Shown: positions 47,266-59,690 of the stretch, one piece after another
How positions within the stretch are numbered: position 1 is the first letter of the stretch
Layout: the number at the start of each line of letters is the position of its first letter
Assembly (NCBI RefSeq): GCF_016097555.1
Contig: NC_054704.1
Span: 50,913,000-50,976,999 of the forward strand
Length of the DNA stretch: 64,000 nucleotides
Direction: 5' to 3'
DNA from: Gigantopelta aegis
Lineage: Eukaryota; Mollusca; Gastropoda; Neomphalida; Peltospiridae
Made by a program: the position numbers and the translations under genes
Notes under the pieces: generated by a model
The model's database searches: none
Told to the model about the DNA's origin: nothing
The model's input: only the letters and a program-made list of their open reading frames with translations

Positions 47266-47463
47266 CTTAAAACTATTCTCTCCTTTCCCAAGCAACACCC
47301 TAACATTTGCTTTAGTGTTTAAATGAGAAACTGGATAACTAATAAAACTTCAAAGAAAAACTAATTTCCAGCGGTTCTTTCCTTCTTCAAAACAGTTCAA
47401 CTTTAACGTTAGTGTTCAACTGGAAAAACCTGAATGATTACTTAAACTTATTAAAACACCTAT

Positions 47464-47990
47464 CTACTGTGACTTTATTTTAGACAGCTTAGGCCAATCA
47501 GAAATAAGCAAGGTAGGGACGACTGGAACTCTCGTCCTCAGACAGCGGCCCATGGACATTTCAGCTGAACTGAAACCACACTGGAGTGGAGTTGCTCTAT
47601 AGTTAAGTAGGGTCAGATAGGAATCCTCAGCTTTCAGCAGAAAGTTCTTGACAGTCTGTACAGCTCTCTCCACTTCCCCATTCGCTTGAGAATAATGAGG
47701 ACTACTAGTTTCATGGGTGAATCCATAGTCCGTAGCAAATCGAGTAAATTTGTTTGATGAAAACTGCGGTCCATTATCTGAATGAAAGACTTCAGGAATA
47801 CCATGACGAAGAAGATACTCTTGCAGTGCGAGATAACAGTCGCTGAAGAGGTCGAGGACTGTAAGTGTGCCAATTCAAAGTTGCGAGAGAAATAATCAAC
47901 CACCAGTAGATATTGCTGACCACGCCAGTCAAATAAGTCCATTCCCACTCTTTGCCAAGGGTAATCACGAACACTACTCGGCTTCAACGG
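47464..47990 (-). pseudogene. Ty3/Gypsy integrase, frameshifted
   Basis: On the minus strand: WQRVGMDLFDWRGQQYLLVV and VDYFSRNFELAHL (start of the integrase catalytic core with the first Asp), then a frameshifted stretch, then MERAVQTVKNFLLKAEDSYL and RATPLQCGFSSAEMSMGRCL, the C-terminal part of the Gypsy integrase core. At least two frame changes separate them. Integrase inserts the DNA copy of the retrotransposon; this copy cannot make it. It follows the RNase H part at 48167-48373 in normal Gypsy order. Confidence 0.9.
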
Positions 47991-48166
47991 TTCAGGTCTA
48001 GCGTTTCTCTCTTTTTAACAAGTCCCACAGTTTTCTACCATGGATTGAATCTGCTGAGATATTCCTGGCCACCACACAGAACACCTGGCCAGTGCTCTGC
48101 ACTTTACGATGCCTTGATGACCATAGTGAATTCTGGTCAAAATATATTTCCTTAGTCCTGCTGGGA

Positions 48167-49718
48167 TCAAGTCAAGTTCTTACCCTCTGTGTACATCACA
48201 TCATAGCTGTACCGCATAAGGCGCATACGAAACCTCTGTATTCGTGGCGATAGCCCATTCAAGCCTTTTGACTTCAAAAGTGCCAATAATGGTCTATGGT
48301 CAGTCTCATTGGTGAATGATGGGAGTCCCAGTGAGAAATCTGCAAATTTCGCACATGCCCATGTAGATGCCAATGCCTCCTTCTCAACCTGCGCATAACG
48401 TTACTCTGTCATGGATCTAGAAGCATAGAAGACAGGACGCCATGTACCCTCCTTCTCCTGCAGCAGGACTGCTCTCAGCCCATAGGATGATGCATCTGCC
48501 GACACTTTTGTAGGTCGATCTGGACTATAATGAACTAGCACTGGTGGTGAACTCAACTGCTCTTTCAGATTGACAAATGCTTGTTCCTGTGCATCTCCCC
48601 AGAACCATTGAATGTCTTTTCTTAGCAACTCACGGAGAGGTCTTGTCTGGTCATCGAGGTCTGGAGCAAACTTCTGCACAAAGTGCAACATGCCCAGAAT
48701 ACGTCGCAATTCTGGCACATTGTGGGGACGAGGCAATTTCTGGATCGCCTCCACTTTTGCTGGATCCATTTGCACACCTTTCTTCGAGATGATATGTCCC
48801 AGAAACATGATACTGTTCTGACTGAAAACACACTTTTCATTTAGGGTTACACCTGCACCTTCCAATCTCTGAAGATTGCCTCTGATCATGTTCCTGCTGT
48901 GTGCGTTCTGACACAAGGACATCATTATGACAGATCACCCCAGGGATATTAGACAGCCTGAAGAAATTCCGAAAGGTAACCGCTTGTAACAAAAGTGTCC
49001 AAACGGAGTGATAAATGTTGTTAGCTCCTGCGAACATTCATCTAGTGGCACTTGATAAAAAAACACTATTACAATCCAGTTTGGTAAACACAGTCACTCC
49101 AGCCAGCTGTGCCAACAGCTGTCCATGTAAGAAAGTGGGTAGTTTTCTCGCTTGACACTCGTTCAACTTTGTGAAATCTACACACAACCGGATAATGTCG
49201 TTCCTCTGTTTTGGCACCACTACTATTGGTGCACACCAGTCTGTTTGTGCAGTCACCTGATGAATCACATCCAAATCTTCCAAGCGTTTCAGTTTCATTT
49301 TCACTTTTATCTGCAGTGGCAGTGGTACCCGTCTTGGAGCAGAGACGGTATATGGTACAGCATTCTCTCTCAGCCAAATCTTGTAGGTTTCCTTTGTTCT
49401 ACCTAGACCCGAGAAGAGCTTCGGATATACCTCTCTGTAACTATTGGATGTACTCTGAACAGAATGTATGCGTTGAACCAGTTGTAGTGCTTCTATCGCT
49501 GGCCTACCTAACAGTGGCTCTTGCAAATTCTGCACAACATAGATATCTTGGGTTGTGATAGCACCTTTGCATTTCATCTTTGCGCTAAACTTGCCCAACA
49601 CATTCAGTGAGTTTCGGCCAGGGCCAAACAGTTCTTTCATAGATTTTTGGAGTGGAGTTTTCATCTTCGGAATACAGCTTTCTCGGATCACAGTCACATC
49701 TGCACCCGTGGCACACAC
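48167..49718 (-). pseudogene. Ty3/Gypsy protease-RT-RNase H, disabled
   Basis: Minus strand. 49718-49038 contains the retroviral-type aspartic protease active-site region, but it reads CATGADVTVI, with Ala where the catalytic Asp of D(T/S)G should be. The reverse transcriptase start follows (IRLCVDFTKLNECQ, VTVFTKLD). The YxDD catalytic box falls in a frame-broken stretch (49037-48837), reading as VICHNDVLV, and is corrupt. 48925-48401 has RT thumb and RNase H (FLGHIISKKGVQMDPAK, KVSADASSYGLRAVLLQEK). 48373-48167 has the RNase H end (FTNETDHRPLLALLK). Several frameshifts and two damaged active sites make it a decayed copy. Confidence 0.92.
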
Positions 49719-49978
49719 TTTGCCACATTAACACGCCAAGACTCAACCCCTGTCGTCTTGGAAACTGCACCTAGAAATGCATTTTCTTCTTCATCTTGGG
49801 TCAGACCACCAACGTCTCTGTGAGGTCTGGCTTTCTGTCTACCAGGCTTTCCAACCTTACTGTAACACATTGCAGCATAATGTCCCTTTCCGGAACACTT
49901 GCGGCATGCAGCGTCTTTGGCTGGACACACATCCTGTGGTTTATGTGGCCTTCCACATTTCTTGCATTTCTTTTGCTA
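49694..49978 (-). pseudogene. Ty3/Gypsy gag nucleocapsid (zinc knuckles)
   Basis: Minus strand encodes CKKCGRPHKPQDVC and CRKCSGKGHYAAMC; the second is a standard CX2CX4HX4C zinc knuckle and the first is a variant. Together they form the RNA-binding nucleocapsid end of a Gypsy gag. It is followed by an Arg/Lys-rich linker and overlaps the start of the protease segment in another frame, as expected for gag-pol. The rest of gag was not found toward 50250. Confidence 0.85.
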
Positions 49979-50199
49979 TATATGTTTGGTTCCCGTGCTA
50001 TTTCTCCGACTCACTTGATCTACGATCCCTGGTGCACTGCTTGTAATTGCGTTTGCTTGAATGTGTGAGGAGGACTCATGAGCTCGACACACTTCAGTGC
50101 ATGACGACAAGGTTAACTTTCTACCCTCTAAAAGTTTCACTTCTACACCAACTCTGGAACGATGAAGTTGTGTTGCGCGAACGTGGATATTTTTCTCTT

Positions 50200-50545
50200 C
50201 CCCCCCCCCCCCCCCCCCCCCCCCACCCCACCCTAAGGGCTGTGCTACGGGAACTTGGGCCTTTGTCTAAGTACCGCGTGGAGCTCAATGGAGGCTCGGC
50301 AGTATCCACGTTGTTTTACGGCTTTGACAAGCCGCGACGGTCAACAAGTAGAAGAAGGAGGAGGCGACCGAAGGGTTCACAGGGTGGGGGAGCCTAACCT
50401 GGCGGCTCAACCGCCAGGGGCGGCCCCATCTGCTTTGAAGAGGACGACGAGACTGACAGTGGCAAACCCGGTGGCTCAACCAACTTTTATAAATAGTCCA
50501 ACGCATATTACTTTGCCGACCGTTCAACTGCTCAAATCACCTTAA
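50200..50545 (+). other. coding-like fragment related to the 39.5-kb block
   Basis: After a C run (50200-50224), + frames give LSKYRVELNGGSAVSTLFYG, then an Arg-rich stretch (RRSTSRRRRRRPKGSQGG). In the next frame NLAAQPPGAAPSALKRTTRL ends at a TAA at 50545. It shares the LVAQPP..RTT pattern with 39545-39640. No known domain is recognised. It sits between the Gypsy gag and the right flanking repeat but on the opposite strand, so it is a separate insertion or an antisense artefact. Confidence 0.35.
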
Positions 50546-50688
50546 AACCTTTTAGGCTGAGCATTAAAAAATACTTTTTGGATTTAATTTCTCAGTCCAG
50601 ACATGTGTAGGATCAGCAGGTTTTTCACTTTAGGACTTAGGTCTTTGACCGACCACTAAATGTTTTATTCCAAATTCTGCCCACCTCA

Positions 50689-50833
50689 AGAGGAAACATT
50701 TGTTGGTAGTAACTTTTATCAGTGCGTCCACTATTACAGGCCTGGGGTGAGAACCCCGGATGTACTTCGTATGACGTAAGCAAATAATGTTAGATACTCT
50801 CTAACCTTACTCCCCCCTTTCTCTAATTTTAAA
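50689..50833. repeat. direct repeat flanking the Gypsy element, right (possible LTR)
   Basis: Right copy of 47108-47265, lacking about 15 bases of the C-rich part. The satellite resumes immediately afterward at TAAATATTTGGGCC. Confidence 0.6.
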
Positions 50834-51372
50834 TATTTGGGCCTAGGACTAAAATGAATCTGCCTATGATTCCCACACACAGGGAATATATACGATAGAT
50901 GCATTTGTGTTTCAATGTACAATTTTTATTTGGAGCGTTGGGGTAACATAGACGTCAGAACACAAATATCAATGTTTTCACAAATATAGTGCCTTCTTGT
51001 ATGTCAGTCATTGCCTCATATACTGACTTCGAGAAAGGGTTTTGATATTTATAGAGTGGAGGAAACCCTATGCGAGTGATCCCTATCCATTTTGTACTAA
51101 AACCTGCGTTTTTTCGACTACTTTTGACTCACCATTCGTGAAAATTCAATATGGAAAAATTCGGCCCCAAAATTTATTTTTTAATTTATTTACCAAAAGT
51201 TTGGTCCAAGGACTAAAATGAATCTGCCTATGATTCGCCCACACGGGGAATACATACGATAGAGGCATGTGTGTTTAAATATACAACTTTTATTTGGAGG
51301 GTTGGGGTGACATAGATGTCAGAACACAAATATCAATGTTTTCACCACTATAGTGCCTTCTTATATGTCGGT

Positions 51373-51434
<62 letters not shown>
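50829..51434. repeat. satellite (block 2) ending in (TA)n
   Basis: One full and one partial ~355-base unit of the satellite of 46270-47050. The second is cut after TATGTCGGTCAT by a TA microsatellite (51375-51434). Confidence 0.9.
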
Positions 51435-51437
<3 letters not shown>

Positions 51438-52348
51438 CTATGTTGTATTGTATTGTAGGCCTATTATTTATGTTATGTGGAAGGAGTCCACAGAAATCCT
51501 CCGATTCTAAACATGTTCAGAGAACTTTATCAACAGTGTTAGTTTATAGAATTCTGTGTCATATGCGACTAACTATATGGATACAAAAAAAAAAACACCA
51601 AATAAATAAATAAAAACAAAACCAAAGCCTTACTATTTACTGGAAAGAAAAAACAATTTGATAGTAACAGTCTATCCAATTTTAAAGCAAAAAACAAAAC
51701 AAAACAAACAAAAAACCTGTTTGTTTTGTTGTTTTTACAAACAGTTTTTTTAGTTGTTGGTTCCATTTTTTCTTTATAGTCAAGTGTTTTTTTAGGTGCC
51801 TTACCAGCCACACGTTCAGCCAGCAAACGTTTCGCTAACGTGCGCAAACTATTTGATTGGTTTCCAGTGTGGCCATTTGGTTTACCGTGAACCGCACAAA
51901 CCAGTCGGGCGGACGTTTTTCTGCTCGATCTGGCTGAACGCAGCCCATTACTTTTCGAAGATTGCTTATTCGTAAACAGCGCATGGGATACTTTTGCCGA
52001 TGTATCTTGCGCATTGGTTCAATGTTTGTATGGATATTACAGAAACACATTTCCACAACCGACAAAAAAGATGTATTGATTAAAAAGAGCAGGTGATTCA
52101 AGGTTTGGAACATAATATCAGCGAACTAACATAAAAAGGTCTGATGTATTACTAATTTTGGGAACACTTAATTACTGTCTATTGTTATTATGTAAGAACT
52201 GAACAAACATTTTCCTTTCGGTTCTCTTCGTTGACAATTTGGTTCATAGAAATGGGCTAACCACCGCTTGGCTCCAGGCCAGACTAGTCTCGATAAACCG
52301 TTATGTTTCGAACATGCACGGATTCGAATGTATGCTATGCTTTTGAAG
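51435..52348. other. noncoding stretch
   Basis: Begins with AACTATGTT..TTGTAGGCCTATTATTT, which recurs after the other satellite-linked TA run at 53245. The rest is A/T-rich with no recognised element or gene. Confidence 0.5.
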
Positions 52349-52710
52349 AAGAAGAAGAAGAAAGAAGAAATGTTTTATTTAACGACGCACTCAACACATT
52401 TTATTTACGGTTATATGGCGTCAGACATATGGTTAAGGACCACACAGATATTGAGGGAGGAAACCCGCTGTCACCACGTCATGGGCTACTCTTTCCGATT
52501 AGCAGCAAGGGATCTTTTATTTGCGCTTCCACAGGCAGGATAGCACAAACCATGGCCTTTGTTGAACCACTTATGGATCACTGGTCGGTGCAAGTGGGTT
52601 ACACCTATCCATTGAGCCTTGCGGAGCACTCACTCAGGGTTTGGAGTCGGTATCTGGATTAAAAATCCCATGCCTCGACTGGGATCCGAACCCAGTACCT
52701 ACCAGCCTGT
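52349..52710 (-). mobile_element. 5'-truncated tRNA-derived SINE
   Basis: GGCCTCGG-family SINE in reverse, ending at ACCAGCCTGT and so lacking the first ~30 bases of the head. A perfect 16-base target duplication TGCTATGCTTTTGAAG (52333-52348 and 52711-52726) proves it inserted in truncated form. Confidence 0.95.
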
Positions 52711-52944
52711 TGCTATGCTTTTGAAGCCAGTTTAAACTGAAGCTTGATAACCAGACTATTTTTTATATTTTTTTTATATTATTATGATTTTTTTTTAATT
52801 CGGTAACGTTTTACTCACTGATTATTCAATTTAATGAATTTTTGGAAATGTTTCACGCGAATCCAAATAGATTCGGATGTTTTATGCTTGCGCGAATCCT
52901 GGCGCGAATCGGATTCGGAGATTCGCGCGAATTTTTAGCCCTAC

Positions 52945-53185
52945 TAAAAGCTGCGTTTATTCGACTACCTATGACTCGCCATTCATAAAAAATCAATATG
53001 GGAAAATTTAGCCCCCAATTTTTGTTTTCATTTATTTACCAAATATTTGGGCCCACACAGGGAATACATACGATAGATGCATTTGTGTTTAAATGTACAA
53101 CTTGTATTTGGAGGGGTTGGGTGACATAGATGTCAGAACACAAATATCAATGTTTTCACCACTATAGTGACTTCTTATATGTCGG

Positions 53186-53244
<59 letters not shown>
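52945..53244. repeat. satellite (block 3) ending in (TA)n
   Basis: A fragment of the same satellite (CGACTACCTATGACTCGCC, then CATTTATTTACCAAATATTT to TATGTCGGTCAT), again followed at the identical position by a TA microsatellite (53189-53244). Confidence 0.88.
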
Positions 53245-54563
<1,319 letters not shown>

Positions 54564-54570
54564 GCGGGCA

Positions 54571-55519
54571 TTAGCCCGAGTACTCTGACTGTAAGAGAGC
54601 TAGACGGACATTTGGACATAAACACGCTCTCATTACAGTCAGAGACCAACCTATGTCTTTTTTTGGCAATTCCTGACTACCAAACGGTAGGCAACGAGTC
54701 CCGCTCTAATTCCACAACAATCCTATATTTGACGTCAAATACCTTTACATCAATCATTTTCGAGTTAAGTGATAAAAAAAAATCCACATATTAATCACTA
54801 ATACACATACTACAGAAAGAAACCCGACAGCACCCACATTCAGCTACGCTTCGTGACACTCCGTCGCAACAATTACAAAGCTCGGCGATCTATTTCGAGA
54901 CTGGGCGATTCCGCCTTGTGCAGCAGTTACAGGGGTCGTCTCATAAGAGGAGGCAGTACGTAGCACATACTTTTGCCGTATCTTGTCGATAACACCCCAA
55001 ATGTATCCTTCAAATTCAAAATGGAATCAATAATGTGTAATTGTTTTGGTTTAATGACGTAATGAAATCCAAATTCATCCAAAACGGCATTAGCCAACTC
55101 TTCCATGTTGTAACTTCGCTTGATATGAGACGGCCCCTGTAACTGCTGCACAAGGCGGAATCGCCCAGTGCGCGATCACGTGGTCTACGTCTCGAAATAG
55201 ATCGCCGAGCTTTGCAATTGTTGCGACGGAGTGTCACGAAGCGTAGCTGAATGTGGGTGCTGTCGGGTTTCTTTCTGTAGTAAGTGTATTAGTGATTAAT
55301 ATGTGGATTTTTTTGTATCACTTAACTCGAAAATGATTGATGTAAAGGTATTTGACGTCAAACATAGGATTGTTGTGGTATTAGAGCGGGACTCGTTGCC
55401 TACCGTCTGGTAGTCAGGAATTGCCAAAAAAAGACATAGGTTGGTCTCTGACTGTAATGAGAGCGTGTTTATGTCCAAATGTCCGTCTAGCTCTCTTACA
55501 GTCAGAGTACTCGGGCTAA
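54571..55519. mobile_element. 949-base element with ~380-base TIRs and captured helicase piece
   Basis: The left arm (54571-54945) begins TTAGCCCGAGTACTCTGACT and is inverted as the right arm (55124-55519), about 95% identical by eye. The right arm has 21 extra bases (within CGCGATCACGTGGTCTACG). GCGGGCA is duplicated at 54564-54570 and 55520-55526, a 7-base target-site duplication. Only 178 bases lie between the arms, and these encode part of a RecQ-like helicase. There is no transposase. The structure is that of a Pack-type or foldback non-autonomous DNA transposon. TSD length alone does not settle the superfamily. Confidence 0.9.
54927..55151 (-). pseudogene. RecQ-like helicase N-terminal fragment
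   Basis: Minus strand: LDEFGFHYVIKPKQLHIIDS, then VLSTRYGKSMCYVLPPLM. This is the Q-motif-like KP.Q...I region followed by the Walker A (motif I) of a RecQ-family DNA helicase (typically PTGYGKSLCYQLP). The first Gly of the P-loop is Arg here. Only about 60 residues exist, both edges run into the inverted repeats and no helicase core motifs II-VI are present. It is therefore a fragment carried by the element, not a working helicase. Helicase identity is likely from the motif pair. Confidence 0.7.
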
Positions 55520-55526
55520 GCGGGCA

Positions 55527-57481
55527 TATGTCTGGAGAAGTTGACATTGTTTTATAGAGTAAATTGACATTTAAAATATCGGTGAAAGTGCAGAAACATG
55601 AACTTTTGATGCATTACTAGTGACAGCAAAAGTGTAAGTAATTTGATTGTAATATTATGTTTACAGACACGTGCTATAGTTTTGAATGAATTAATATAAA
55701 AATGTAAAACATGTTTAATGAGCAACATAAATTTAAGTCAGAATAGCAAGAGTCATGTAATCACAGTAAATTGCTGAATAATGATGTATCCTGGACCTAT
55801 TGAATTATGTTCTATTACCAGGAAATCGCAACTGCGACAACCAGATAAATTTAACAACATCATTGTTTACCTTGTCCAGTACAAAGTAAAATAATAATAA
55901 TATTTGTGTAATTACACAGTTTACCTTTGTTGTCAATGAATGTAAAATTCCAACCAGGAAGTGTATGTTAGTAATTTTTTTAACACTATTGAAATCCGTC
56001 CCATGTGAACGTCACAAACGTGGAATGTATGCCAGTATGGAAGACCATATCCGTCACCAAATTGAGGAAACAAGAACACAACAGATTGTCAAGGAAGCAA
56101 ATGTAAATTAATTATGAATATATCTACACGATTTTAATCAATTGATGGACATTGGTTGTCGACCAGCCCCACTGTGTTCGAGATTAGAAAGTTCACCTTG
56201 CTTTTTTGTTCTTTAGAGTTTGTTTTAGATTGGATTTTTTTAGATGCTTTGTAAACAATCATGCCACTCTTCACGGCTTTCCAAGTAGTCAAATGTTTTT
56301 TATGAATATAGGAAAATGGTTTTCTTGTGCTAACAACTTTTATAGGTGGCGAAAAAAGGAAGAAAAATCGACTAATGTTTCTCGATAACAATTGTGGATC
56401 TGACACAGCCTTCCATACATCACCTCCCACTATAAGAGTGTCAGTCATGTGACTTTTAACTAAATATAGACAAAACTAATGTAGACTACAGTCATTACCG
56501 ATCTGTCAAGTCTAGTCTCTTTGTGTATACAGGTTTTAATCTATTATAACCTTTGCATATGGTTTCTGTATGCAATAATAGAATTACCGCTAATGTACAA
56601 GGGACAAACACACTTTAAAAACTCTTTCCACCCTCATTTTCCATTTTGATCGATCAAGGCTTGGTTAGTTGATACATATGCAGTATAATTAAAGTTCGTG
56701 CTTGCGCAGTGTGATTAGAAAGAGTGCGGAAGTGAAATGGGACGGAGTTCGATAGTTTAGGATATATGATTAATTATGCTGGGTGGGATGTAGCCCAATC
56801 AGGCCTCTTAAAAATTGCGATCGTTTTGCGAATTTGGCGAGTGTCAGAGCTAGCCCTGCTAATAGTCCAGGTGTAGATGGAGGGGGTTGTCACCTGAAAA
56901 AGGGGAATTCTTGTGTAGCTGACACCTTCCTGTAGTATGATCTGTCTGTTGATCGCACCAACTTCAGGGCAAACTACTAGTTTGACCCCTTTCTTTGATG
57001 TTACCCGGCCTATTTTATGACTTTTGTTTCGCTATCGATGTGAAGGTTTATAGGCATTTACTCCATCTCCAAATAAGTTATGTTAATAACCTTGGTACCA
57101 TTGGATACCTAGATACAACAGCTTTCCAATGAATATAAACATTTAATCAACAATGCATGGTGTATATACGAATACACTCAAAAAGAAACCCTACCCCTCA
57201 ATTTTGTGGCATTTTTTGGGGGGGAAATCACATTTTGAATGATATAATTATAAAAGTTTGGAGTCTTTGTCTATAATTTTATGTTTATTACCAAGGCCAG
57301 TATGTTAGCAATAAAATGCATATATAGTGTGGAAATATCTTTGAATTTAGAACGCTATTAACATCAAAAACTAAAGTATACCCCTCATCTCAGAATTGGG
57401 TTATTTGGACACACTGTGAAGTATGTAGCCATATTTTTTCATTAAAACCAAAGCAAAGATTTGCAAATGTGGTCTCAGATA
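55527..57481. other. noncoding stretch
   Basis: AT-rich. Holds a SINE head scrap at about 56779-56800 (GGGTGGGATGTAGCCCAATC). No other gene or element with ends recognised; open frames near 56134-56448 have no recognisable motif. Confidence 0.5.
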
Positions 57482-57839
57482 CACTGCAGATATATAGCTG
57501 TCAAAACCATGGGAGGTTACACAATTTCAGACTGGGGGGTGGGTGGCAGGGGGCGGGGTGGTGGTTAGAGATAATTATTTTGGGAGGGGGCTAAACTACA
57601 CAAAAAACATTGACATATGGGTTTTAGAGGTGAGTCCCCATATACCACCCCAGAAAGGTGTCACAAAGGGACTAACACTGTTCTGTTTCAGCGATATGAA
57701 AAAATAAGTATAATTTTAGCTGCAAATGTTTCAGTGGCAAAAATTTGGCATTTGTAACTCAGTTCAGTTTTCGTTAAATCACTCATGGCTCAGTATGTTG
57801 ATTCAGATGTATTCATCATCATATGGGTAGGCCATTATA

Positions 57840-59475
57840 TCATCTTGTGATTCTTCTTTATCTAGTGCAGCATCATCAGAGTCTTCGCCTTCACAACAGA
57901 GAAGTGACATAATGTCATCCCGAAATAGTTTTTGTTCACTGAATAGACATGTCGTCTATCTAACCATACAACGTTGGGTTTGGAGCATCGAAATCGGCAA
58001 CAGACGATAATCTCCATATGTGGCACACATAGTTGGCTCTCTGGATGTGTAAGGCCAAGTTCTCCTTGTTGGGTGATAGCAGAGACAGGTCAACTATTTG
58101 TCCGTGTTTGTTGTATTTTTCCTAGAATATTTGCTGTCGTGGCGTGTTGACAATCTCGGTGCGCTTTCTGCCATATAACTTGCAAACAGTCTTCCAATAT
58201 GCTCAGTATTCTGTCATCCAAATTCCAGTCACTTTTAAGCTCAGCAAAAGCTTCAATGTACTTGGTATCCTTTTGTATGAGTATGAAGCACATCTTCTTT
58301 CCTTTTCGAAAAAAGGCAGACACATAATCATTTCCTGTGAATGAGTATAGTCCAATCAAAGCATTCTTGAAAGGCAACAGACAGTTCACAGCTGGATGTT
58401 GTATATATCTTTCTGCTGTTCCCATGACCATTATCCAGGTACATGCCATATTCAGCATCATGAATAACTGGTATGTCAATGTCTCCAGATGGTGATCGGA
58501 TAATGATGGGACCAGGAATGGTTGTGAGTGCATGTTGAACATGAAGAGATATTTTGAAATCGGCTTCTTCATGATCAGAAGAAAGGATCTTAACAACTTT
58601 TTAGCTTCATTTGTGACCAGGTAACAGTTGTCAGTCTTAGAGAAGTAAATAGTTTGATCACCCACTAATCGAGAACAATTATTTCCCCAAACCTGCATGA
58701 TCAGATCAATCAGTCATTCCTTGTTCGAGCCGTTTGAAAGGAAATGACTGAAGTTTCTTAGTACTTTCGTCTTTGAGCCTTTCATGAAGTACTGGTCACT
58801 ATATCCCTTGCGATTTCTTTCTGCCTCCTTGATTGACTTATCTCTGTATGTATCAGCAACGATGTCAATTCTTTTGTATCCAACAGGAAGAAGGTTGAAT
58901 ATCTTCATGGCCAATTGTTCAAACATCTTGCGTAATAGCCATCAGGTCAATGATATAAGCAGAGACAGATTCCTTTGCTGGCAGTTTGGCTGGGTCCAAA
59001 ACCTGGCAGTTCTCACTGAAGATATCTAGTAGCTTACTTTTTATTGTTGTTCTTCTTGTTCCATCTGGATGTGCCAAACACAGAGGAACAGGACCAAGAC
59101 AGTTGGACAAAACTTTGTAGGTATCCACCGGAGCATTGTACTTATTTGAAAGCACCACAAGTCTACCCAGAATGTCTCTTTCAGTTGTCAGTTCTTTAAC
59201 GCATAGATTCACCATTTTGTTTGCATCCTTGAATGTTCAAATAGGTGCTGTTGCAATTGGCATGAAGGACTTGGTTTTGGTTTCTTCTAACCTATCTTTG
59301 GCAAAGTTTCAGCTAGTCGTTTTCCTCGGTCCATCAAACTAGTGAGACTTTCTTCAATTTTGGTTGCAACAGGTGCTTCTAATCTTATCGACAAGCCATT
59401 GATCAAGCTGGGGAGCATACTTACAATCAAAGTGCAAAAGTTCCAGGCGGAATAAAACAGTTTGCTGGTAACCAA
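57840..59475 (-). pseudogene. FEN1/PIN-nuclease-like gene of an unnamed family, broken
   Basis: Minus strand, N to C: TVTSKLF/MVTSKLFYSAWNFCTL region (59475-59287); CLAHPDGTRRTTIKSKLLDI and AKESVSAYIIDLMAITQ (59215-58919); FEQLAMKIFNLLPVGYKRID and VADTYRDKSIKEAERNRKG (58926-58714). Next, in shifting frames, come SSDHEEADFKISLH and IIIRSPSGDIDIPVI, then NALIGLYSFTGNDYVSAFFR and GKKMCF (58698-58090), and finally YVCHIWRLSSVADFDAPNP and an acidic tail near 57850-58070. The acidic clusters (EEAD, SGDID) and the GNDY..FF.KGK block resemble the metal-binding core of XPG/FEN1/PIN nucleases. I recognise this protein as a recurrent uncharacterised family of cnidarian and mollusc genomes (recall). Frameshifts near 58450-58600 and 58920, plus stops, make this copy dead. 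Confidence 0.65.
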
Positions 59476-59690
59476 GGGGCCTATGAGAAATGGATGTTAA
59501 ATCGTCCACACCTCGCCAAATTTAAAGGTGCTCTGTTGGAAATAACTGGCCTTCAAAGTTCATCAGAGACATGCAGGCCATCTGAAATTAAGAAATTGGT
59601 AACAGCGGGTGCAAACAATACTGAAGTCCTGGTCAACGAATTTATCATTCCTTTCAGCACTGACCTTGACGTGTTACGGTTAATCAGTTA
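59400..59690 (+). pseudogene. second coding fragment in the TIR element
   Basis: The + strand reads GEHTYNQSAKVPGGIKQFAG, YEKWMLNRPHLAKFKGALLE and CRPSEIKKLVTAGANN, ending at a TAA at about 59691, just inside the right inverted repeat. The SAK..GGI......Y.KW.L pattern is one I associate with proteins that accompany the nuclease-like family, but here it is on the opposite strand and overlaps the minus-strand frame at 59400-59475. It may be a rearranged piece of the same gene. No function can be assigned. Confidence 0.4.

Noticed and set aside
50200..50400. Arg-rich nucleic-acid-binding host gene
   Set aside because: The frame begins in a C homopolymer, lies among retroelement debris and is related to another decayed block at 39.5 kb.
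54612..54794. 60-residue ORF repeated in both arms of the 949-base element
   Set aside because: It appears in both arms only because they are inverted copies; codon pattern and stops give no support for a gene.
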